The position numbers were made by a program, and so were the translations under genes. From the NCBI GenBank assembly GCA_902624195.1, contig CACNWV010000001.1, positions 56,783 through 120,782 of the forward strand: 64,000 nt of DNA, given 5' to 3'. Source of the stretch: an uncultured Pelagibacteraceae bacterium. GTDB taxonomy: Bacteria > Pseudomonadota > Alphaproteobacteria > Pelagibacterales > Pelagibacteraceae. Below, in pieces: positions 57,562-64,000 of this stretch. The notes below the pieces were generated by a model that did no database searches, was not told the DNA's origin, and saw nothing but the letters and a program-made list of their open reading frames with translations. Each line of letters begins with the position of its first letter. Positions within the stretch are counted from its first letter, which is position 1.

Positions 57562-58218
57562 ATGACCTTTTCGCTAAATACAATTATTTTAGAGCCGCTC
57601 TCTAAAGAAAAACCAAAGAATGCAGTAATTCTTTGCCACGGCTATGGCGGAGATGGTAAAGATATTTCAATTCTAGCCAGCTATTGGAGAGCACATTTGC
57701 CGGATACGGTAATAATTTGCCCGGACGCACCAGAACAATGCGCAGCAAGCCCGACAGGATTTCAATGGTTTGATTTAATGGATCAAACTCCAGAACAAAT
57801 ATTATCAAAATCTTTAGTTGCTGAGATAAAACTTAATAAATTAATAGATGAGGTTAAAAAAAAGTATAAATTGAAAGCTCGTGAAATTATCATCGGAGGT
57901 TTTAGCCAGGGTTGTATGATTACACTACAAACTGGCTTAAAAAGAAAAGATACTATTAATTCTATTATTGGATATTCTGGAAGAATAATAAGCACAGAGC
58001 ATCTTTCTAAAAATATAATTTCTAGACCTAATATTATTTTAATGCATGGAGATTTAGATCAGGTTGTTCCAATAGAGTCATTATTAGAAGCTAAAGAATT
58101 TTTTGGAAAAAATAATTACGAAATTGAAACTAAAATATTTAAACATTGTGAACATCGTATACCAACAGAAGGGTCAAGTTTAGGGCTACAATTCATTAAA
58201 AAACATTTTAATTTATAA
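57562..58218 (+). CDS. Carboxylesterase/phospholipase family alpha/beta hydrolase
   Basis: VILCHGYGGDGKDISILASYW, CPDAPEQCAASPTGFQWFDL, IGGFSQGCMITLQTGL. ATG at 57562 preferred over the TTG at 57550. Confidence 0.88.
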   Translation: MTFSLNTIILEPLSKEKPKNAVILCHGYGGDGKDISILASYWRAHLPDTVIICPDAPEQCAASPTGFQWFDLMDQTPEQILSKSLVAEIKLNKLIDEVKKKYKLKAREIIIGGFSQGCMITLQTGLKRKDTINSIIGYSGRIISTEHLSKNIISRPNIILMHGDLDQVVPIESLLEAKEFFGKNNYEIETKIFKHCEHRIPTEGSSLGLQFIKKHFNL

Positions 58219-58279
58219 CTATTTTATGTGATACATAATTATAACTTGATATAATTTTTTGTATCAGTTAGCTTTAGGT

Positions 58280-58849
58280 ATGATTATATCTTCTGTTGAG
58301 AAAGTTCCTTTAGAAAAATGCCCAGCGTTAGTTCTTAATGCTGACTTTAGACCACTGAGCTATTATCCTCTTTCTATTTGGTGTTGGCAAGATGCAGTTA
58401 AGTCAGTTTTTTTAGATCGTGTAAGTATCGTTTCTAATTATAAAAGAAAAATTAGAAGTCCGTCATTTGAGATGAACTTACCAAGCGTGATCGCACTAAA
58501 AAATTTTATACAACCGTCTAAGAATCCAAATTTTACAAGATTTAACGTATTCCTAAGAGATAAGTTTACTTGTCAATATTGTGGAGATAAAAAAGATTTA
58601 ACGTTTGATCATCTCCTACCAAAGTCAAAAGGTGGATTAACAGATTGGAATAATGTAGTCACAGCTTGCTCAAGCTGTAATGTTAAAAAAGGTGGAAAAC
58701 TTTATAAGGATTGTGATTTGAGATTGAATAATAAACCTTATGCACCAACTGTTGAGGATCTCCATAGAAATGGTAGAAATTTTCCTCCGAATTTTTTACA
58801 CGAGAGTTGGATGGATTATCTTTATTGGGATATTGAATTAGAACCGTAA
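58280..58849 (+). CDS. HNH endonuclease family protein
   Basis: LRDKFTCQYCGDKKDLTFDHLLPKSKGGLTDWNNVVTACSSCNVKKG. ATG at 58280 preferred over the TTG at 58259. Confidence 0.88.
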   Translation: MIISSVEKVPLEKCPALVLNADFRPLSYYPLSIWCWQDAVKSVFLDRVSIVSNYKRKIRSPSFEMNLPSVIALKNFIQPSKNPNFTRFNVFLRDKFTCQYCGDKKDLTFDHLLPKSKGGLTDWNNVVTACSSCNVKKGGKLYKDCDLRLNNKPYAPTVEDLHRNGRNFPPNFLHESWMDYLYWDIELEP

Positions 58850-59383
58850 CTATATCTTTTCAGAAATTGTAATAGCTATTCTAGAAGAAGTTTTTATTAC
58901 TTTATCTAATAATCCAAATAAACCTTTCTTAGTAGCTCCATTGTCATAAGCGATATCTTTGTGATCAAGCTCATCTTGTCTAAATTTCATAATTTTTTTT
59001 TTTAATTCTTCCTCATCTTTACCAAGTTTAAAAGTTTGATCTTTATAATGACCGTCAATAACTTCTTCCACTGATGCAGTGCACAACATTGCTGCTCTTT
59101 CTCCAAGCATAGCTGTTCCAAAACCTAGGGTCACTCCCATCAAATCCCAGAGTGGCAAAAGTTTAGTAGGTTGAATATTCCTTTTTTTTATTTGATTATC
59201 AAAATATTCGTAATGTTCTTTTTCATGTTCTTTCATTTCCTCAATTTTTCTTTTTAAAGAGGTATTTTGTTTAAAAGTTTTCAAAGCTAGTAATTGACCC
59301 TCGTAGATTTTAATAGCCCCGCGCTCCCCAGCATGATCTACTCTAATGATTTCTTCTAAAGTTTTTTTGTCAGTTTTTTCCAT
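58850..59383 (-). CDS. coq7: Demethoxyubiquinone hydroxylase (Coq7 family)
   Basis: RVDHAGERGAIKIYEGQLLAL, EHEKEHYEYFDNQI, RQDELDHKDIAYDNGA diiron motifs. Confidence 0.92.
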   Translation of the reverse strand: MEKTDKKTLEEIIRVDHAGERGAIKIYEGQLLALKTFKQNTSLKRKIEEMKEHEKEHYEYFDNQIKKRNIQPTKLLPLWDLMGVTLGFGTAMLGERAAMLCTASVEEVIDGHYKDQTFKLGKDEEELKKKIMKFRQDELDHKDIAYDNGATKKGLFGLLDKVIKTSSRIAITISEKI

Positions 59384-59918
59384 AATTTTTAATTACTCGA
59401 AACATAATAGCACTTAAAAAAATAGATATAAGTGTATTTAATGTAGCAAGAGATAGCCCTAAAAACCTAAAAGTGACGTCTTTACAGCTCACAGCAGAGT
59501 TTTTTTCTAATTGTTTGAGTAGATCTTCTTTATTAAAATTTTTATTAAATTCTCCTAAGTCGCAAACTAAAGACTCACTAAAGTAATCTTGCTCAATACC
59601 CATATGGTAAAAAGAAACTACGGCACCAAAAATAAAAAAAATTAACACAATTCCAGAAATGACTCTTTCAAACTTATTAATAATAAATATTAATGAAATA
59701 AGTATTATAGATGCTAAATATGGTATCCTTTCAATTAAGCATAGATTACAAGGTTTGTGTCCAAGTATATATTGTACGAAATAAGCTAAAGTTAAAGATA
59801 AAATACTAAAAGCTAAAATACTGTTTAAAATCAATTTATTATTATTTAACATTAAGTAAAAAATAAATATAAAACTACTGCTAAGACCACAATAAAAATT
59901 CCAGTTAAAGTAAACCAA
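59370..59918 (-). CDS. dsbB: Disulfide bond formation protein B (DsbB-like)
   Basis: GHKPCNLCLIERIPYLASI, four TM, second Cys pair region (CDLGEF...SAVSCKDV). Confidence 0.85.
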   Translation of the reverse strand: MVYFNWNFYCGLSSSFIFIFYLMLNNNKLILNSILAFSILSLTLAYFVQYILGHKPCNLCLIERIPYLASIILISLIFIINKFERVISGIVLIFFIFGAVVSFYHMGIEQDYFSESLVCDLGEFNKNFNKEDLLKQLEKNSAVSCKDVTFRFLGLSLATLNTLISIFLSAIMFRVIKNYGKN

Positions 59919-60466
59919 AGAGCTCCTCTTTTCTCTATAAAATCACCAAATTTTTTTCCAAAAAGATATGTAAAATAAGAAACCAATAAAAATCGAAGCC
60001 CTCTGGTAAATAAACATATTAAAAAGAATACTGGAAGATTATATGCAATCACACCGCTAGTTATTGTAAAAACTTTAAAAGGAAGAGGGGTAAATCCGGC
60101 TAAAAACATAATTCCAAGCCAGGTTAAAAAACCGCCTTTTGTTGACATCTTATCTTGTATTTCAAAAACTTTTTCTTCATAACCATAGAATTCAATAATG
60201 ACCATCGATGCATCTAAAAAGAAAACTCCTAACATATATCCAAAAAGACCACCCAATACCGAGCCCGTTGTAGCAATCAAGAATATCTTTATATAATCTT
60301 CTCTCTTTGCAACTACCATTGGCACAATCATTAAGTCAGGAGGTACAGGAAAAAAGAAGCTCTCGATAAATGCAACAAAACCCAATAAAGGCTTTGCTAA
60401 TTTATGTCTAGCAAGCTCAACACAACTATCGTATAATTTTTTTAATATCATGAATTTAAAATGCAC
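59852..60466 (-). CDS. YqaA/DedA-like membrane protein
   Basis: KPLLGFVAFIESFFFPVPPDLMIVPMVVA, GSVLGGLFGYMLG, FTPLPFKVFTITSGV. Start could be 60451. Confidence 0.85.
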   Translation of the reverse strand: MHFKFMILKKLYDSCVELARHKLAKPLLGFVAFIESFFFPVPPDLMIVPMVVAKREDYIKIFLIATTGSVLGGLFGYMLGVFFLDASMVIIEFYGYEEKVFEIQDKMSTKGGFLTWLGIMFLAGFTPLPFKVFTITSGVIAYNLPVFFLICLFTRGLRFLLVSYFTYLFGKKFGDFIEKRGALWFTLTGIFIVVLAVVLYLFFT

Positions 60467-60635
60467 AATCCTCAGGTACCTGGCAAGTTTAATATTGTCT
60501 ACAGTTGCAATTTATTCAATCGTTATAGTTGCAGGAAGATTTGGCGCAGATTATGGATTTTCGCCAGAGGGCACTTTTATTATTTGGATATTGATGGCTA
60601 TTTTAATCAACCAAAGTGTAACTTGGAAAAAATAA
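60450..60635 (+). CDS. Small membrane protein, hypothetical
   Basis: 61 aa, two TM; abuts the downstream HTH gene; start overlaps the divergent YqaA start. Confidence 0.5.
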   Translation: MNLKCTILRYLASLILSTVAIYSIVIVAGRFGADYGFSPEGTFIIWILMAILINQSVTWKK

Positions 60636-61688
60636 ATGTCCAAACCGTTAGATATTAAAACTGTAAAAATTTTCGAACCTTTAAAGAAAAAACCAGAAAT
60701 TCATGGTCATAAAGAATTTCATACTTTAAATGCAGAACAAGTTTACGATATTTTAGCCCAACGTTCTAATGACACCGTCACATTGTGGTTCAAATTACAA
60801 CAAGCATGGTGCAACAACGCATATTTTACCTTTAAGGATTATGACAGTTATTTAATTATGATTTATTTAGTCAATCAAGTTTTTCAAAAATATTCAGATC
60901 GTTTTCAATTTTTATCATATGATGAATTTTATACAAAAAATGAACTCGTGATCGATAAGATTAATTTAATCGAAATTTCCAAAGAATTAAATATTCCTAA
61001 AGAGACGATTCGAAGAAAAGTAAATTTTCTGCAAAATCAAAGTATTATATTTAGAAAAGGAAAATCAATTTATTTTAACAACCAAATCAATCGTGTACAA
61101 AGACCTGCTAATTCTAAAAAAATGATGTCGATATTCCTTGAAAAAACCGGACAAATTTTAGAAAAAGAAACTTGGTTTGGCAAATCATTTACTAAAGAAG
61201 AAATCGAGGCATTTATTGATAAATATTTCACGATTTGTTGGCAGCATTGGTTTAGATTACAAATTCCTTTTCTTGTAAGGCACAGAACTTTTTTTGGCGA
61301 CTTGGAAACATGGAATGTTTGGGGTGCAATCGGTATTTCTCAATTCACAGACTACTCTAAACAAGTTAAAAATAGGGTTATTGAAGATCCTCGAACATAC
61401 GCTGATTTATATTTACACCTTTTAAGGCATACTCCAAAAAATGGAATTAATGCATCATCTATTGCCGAAATTTCACACATTCCAAGAGCAACAGTAATTA
61501 GAAAGTTAAAATTTTTGTTAAAACAAAAGCTTGTAGCTAAAAATAAAAAACTTGAGTATATGCTTTTACCGTCTCCAAAAAATATCAAATCTTTTGAGCA
61601 AAACTATATGCATAATCAGAAACATAAAGCCGGTTTTGTAACAACAATTTTCGATTTAATGAAAAACTCGTCGTTTAAAGTAGAATAA
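60636..61688 (+). CDS. Putative DNA-binding protein with two winged-HTH-like segments
   Basis: 350 aa; ISKELNIPKETIRRKVNFLQNQSIIFRKGKSIYF and IAEISHIPRATVIRKLKFLLKQKLVAKNKK are repeated wHTH-type segments. Confidence 0.6.
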   Translation: MSKPLDIKTVKIFEPLKKKPEIHGHKEFHTLNAEQVYDILAQRSNDTVTLWFKLQQAWCNNAYFTFKDYDSYLIMIYLVNQVFQKYSDRFQFLSYDEFYTKNELVIDKINLIEISKELNIPKETIRRKVNFLQNQSIIFRKGKSIYFNNQINRVQRPANSKKMMSIFLEKTGQILEKETWFGKSFTKEEIEAFIDKYFTICWQHWFRLQIPFLVRHRTFFGDLETWNVWGAIGISQFTDYSKQVKNRVIEDPRTYADLYLHLLRHTPKNGINASSIAEISHIPRATVIRKLKFLLKQKLVAKNKKLEYMLLPSPKNIKSFEQNYMHNQKHKAGFVTTIFDLMKNSSFKVE

Positions 61689-61705
61689 TCAATTAATAAA
61701 AAGAA

Positions 61706-62551
61706 ATGGAAATCGTAACTAAAATAGCACCCGTTTGTCTTGCCATAATAATGTTCGGTTTAGGTCTTGGCTTGACGCTTGGAGATTTTACACGGGTCTT
61801 AAAAAATCCAAAAGATTTTTTCGTAGGTTTTTTATGTCAGGTTATTTTGCTTCCAATAATTGCTTTTATTTTAATTAATATTATTTCACTTCCACCAGAA
61901 ATAGCTTTAGGAGTTATGATAATAGCTGCAGCTCCAGGTGGTGTAACCTCAAATATTCTTACAAAGTTCGCAGATGGAGATGTTGCTCTTTCAGTCAGTT
62001 TGACAGCGATTGTCAGTTTATTAAGTATTTTTATTGTTCCATTAATAGTCTTTAATTCGGCTGAATTTTTAGGGATTGAGACAGCAAAAAATATATCAAT
62101 GCTTAACGTAGCAATGAAAATGTTCTTTGTAGTAACCGTTCCTGTTATTTTTGGAATGATTGTTAGAAGTCTAATGACTAATTTTATTATTTCAAAAACA
62201 CTTATTATTCAGAGATTGTCAGTAATATTATTTTTAGTTGTATTTATCGCAATTTGGGTAGAGGAATGGGATAAAATTGTTTCTTATATAACTAGAGCAG
62301 GGTTAATAGCTTTCATTTTAAATATGACAATGATTATCCTAGGTTATTATGCTGCAAAATTCTTTACGTCAGGCGTTGCGCAAAGAAAATGTATTTCACT
62401 AGAATGCGGCCTACAAAATGGAACTTTAGCAGTGTTTGTAACAACACAATTATTTGATGATATTGTATTTATGGTACCAACAGCAGCCTACGCATTAATA
62501 ATGTTTTGCACCTCTATTATTTTTGTTCTCATAGTAAGAAAAATCAATTAG
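61706..62551 (+). CDS. Bile acid:sodium symporter family protein
   Basis: GLGLTLGDFTRVLKNPK, AAAPGGVTSNILTKFADGDVALSVSLTA, LECGLQNGTLAVFV. Confidence 0.92.
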   Translation: MEIVTKIAPVCLAIIMFGLGLGLTLGDFTRVLKNPKDFFVGFLCQVILLPIIAFILINIISLPPEIALGVMIIAAAPGGVTSNILTKFADGDVALSVSLTAIVSLLSIFIVPLIVFNSAEFLGIETAKNISMLNVAMKMFFVVTVPVIFGMIVRSLMTNFIISKTLIIQRLSVILFLVVFIAIWVEEWDKIVSYITRAGLIAFILNMTMIILGYYAAKFFTSGVAQRKCISLECGLQNGTLAVFVTTQLFDDIVFMVPTAAYALIMFCTSIIFVLIVRKIN

Positions 62552-62564
62552 ATTATCTAAATAA

Positions 62565-62651
62565 GGGCGAATGGTGGAACTGGTAGACGCGCCGGACTCA
62601 AAATCCGGTGGTAGCAATACCTTGAGAGTTCGAGTCTCTCTTCGCCCACCA
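62565..62651 (+). tRNA. tRNA-Leu (anticodon CAA)
   Basis: GGGCGAA/TTCGCCC acceptor stem, CCGGA-CTCAAAA-TCCGG anticodon arm, long variable arm, GTTCGAG T-loop, encoded CCA. Confidence 0.96.
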
Positions 62652-62655
62652 AGTT

Positions 62656-64000
62656 ATGGATATAAGTAAATTAAATAGCTTAGTTGAACTTTATTTTAAA
62701 AAAATAGAAGAAGTTGATGGTAAAAGACCATTCTTAAAATGGCTTAAACCAGATAAACGAACTTATAATTGGGAAGATATAACTGAAAGAATTTATAAAC
62801 TTACTGCAAAAATCAAATCGTTAATTAAACAGGGAGATAGATGTTTAATACTTTCTGAGAATAGACCGTATTGGTTAATAACCGATATCGCAATTATGAA
62901 TGCAGGTGGAATTTCAGTTCCTATTTTTACAACCTATTCCGCAAATGATTACAAATATATTTTAAATGATTGTAAACCTTCAATAATATTTGTTTCAAAT
63001 CAGGATCAATTTAATAAAATTAAAAAATTTATAAATAATGACGTTAAGAAAATAATATCTTTTGAAAAAATAAATACTAATATTTTAATGATTCAAGAAA
63101 TATTAGATACAGATTTAGATAAAAAAATTATAAACAAAGAATTAAAAAGAAATATGCCTGCCTGTATAATTTACACCTCGGGTACGTCGGGAAATCCTAA
63201 AGGAGTTGTTTTAAGTCATGGTGGTATTTTGTCTAATTGTGAAGGAGCTGTTGAATTACTTAGAAGTTTAACAAATAAAAAAGATCCAGTATTTTTGACT
63301 TGGTTACCTTTATCTCATTCTTACGAACATACAGTTCAATTTATACAAATTATAGTCGGGGCTAAAGTTTTTTATGCAGAGAGTTTAGAAAAATTGATTT
63401 CTAATATGGGAGATGCTCAACCCACAATTATGACAGCTGTACCAAGATTTTACCAAAATCTTTATACAAAAATAAATATGAATTTTGAAAAACAATCTGG
63501 ATTGAAAAAAAAACTTATTAATCAAACTTTAAATTTGGGAAAAAAAATACTTCAAAAAGAAAAATTAAACTTAGTCGAAAAAATTATAAATTTTTTATGT
63601 GAAAAAACTGTGAGAAAAAAAATCAGAAATCAATTTGGAGGGAATCTGCAAGCCTTTGTATCTGGGGGTGGGGCTTTAGACCAAAATATTGGAGAGTTTT
63701 TAAATGCAGTGGGTTTACCTACTCTTCAAGGATATGGGTTAACAGAAGCTTCTCCTGTAGTTAGCTGTAATTTACCAGATCTAGTAAAAGTCGAATCAGT
63801 CGGCCCACCATTTAGGACTAATAAAGTCAAAATCGCTGAGGATGGAGAAATCCTTATCAAGGGTGAAAACGTCATGTTGGGATACTGGAATCTAAAAGAG
63901 GAGACCGAAAATGTAATTAAAGATGGATGGCTTCATACTGGAGATATAGGAGAATTAGACGATAATAATTATTTAAAAATTACTGATAGAAAAAAAGATA
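62656..64000 (+). CDS. Long-chain acyl-CoA synthetase / AMP-binding enzyme (truncated by window end)
   Basis: Manual translation: MDISKLNSLVELYFKKIEEVDGKRPFLKW..., IIYTSGTSGNPKGVVLSHGGI, GYGLTEASPVVSCN, HTGDIGELDDNNYLKITDRKKD. No stop before the window end. Confidence 0.92.
   Translation, partial: MDISKLNSLVELYFKKIEEVDGKRPFLKWLKPDKRTYNWEDITERIYKLTAKIKSLIKQGDRCLILSENRPYWLITDIAIMNAGGISVPIFTTYSANDYKYILNDCKPSIIFVSNQDQFNKIKKFINNDVKKIISFEKINTNILMIQEILDTDLDKKIINKELKRNMPACIIYTSGTSGNPKGVVLSHGGILSNCEGAVELLRSLTNKKDPVFLTWLPLSHSYEHTVQFIQIIVGAKVFYAESLEKLISNMGDAQPTIMTAVPRFYQNLYTKINMNFEKQSGLKKKLINQTLNLGKKILQKEKLNLVEKIINFLCEKTVRKKIRNQFGGNLQAFVSGGGALDQNIGEFLNAVGLPTLQGYGLTEASPVVSCNLPDLVKVESVGPPFRTNKVKIAEDGEILIKGENVMLGYWNLKEETENVIKDGWLHTGDIGELDDNNYLKITDRKKD

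Noticed and set aside
58280-58849. HNH endonuclease as a homing or defence element
   Set aside because: No intron/intein context, no partner methylase or toxin, and similar standalone HNH genes are common in alphaproteobacterial chromosomes.
60461-60658. 65-aa ORF in an alternative frame overlapping 60450-60635
   Set aside because: Composition (MHNPQVPGKFNIVYSCNLFNRYSCRK...) looks non-coding; the overlapping frame has TM-like protein character.

Overview
This 64-kb window is AT-rich, gene-dense alphaproteobacterial chromosome. Gene order and composition look SAR11/Pelagibacterales-like; this is inferred from the sequence and no search was run. Most of it is core metabolism: a partial TRAP transporter; ftsY-dapF facing ffh-rpsP-trmD-rplS-leuCDB-asd; sdhCDAB-mmsA-mdh; sucCDAB-lpd-priA; atpHAGDC; the rplU-rpmA-obgE-proBA-nadD-rsfS-ctpA-rppH run; metXW-gloB; hisC-tyrA; argH-(small lipoprotein)-lysA-plsC; tRNA-Leu(CAA); and an acyl-CoA synthetase cut by the window end. 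The most interesting items are: (1) a SAM-II riboswitch upstream of metX with a readable terminator/antiterminator switch; (2) a multi-hairpin leader RNA upstream of ffh; (3) a roughly 7.7-kb, very AT-rich accessory island of surface-glycan-type genes between mdh and sucC; (4) a 42-bp tandem repeat encoding a lysine/glutamate tail on ribosomal protein S16; (5) a homopolymer-associated frameshift in a plsC-like gene; (6) a 36-aa lipoprotein gene missing from the ORF track; (7) a tRNA-CDS junction of only 4 nt. I found no CRISPR array, prophage, transposase or clear defence system.
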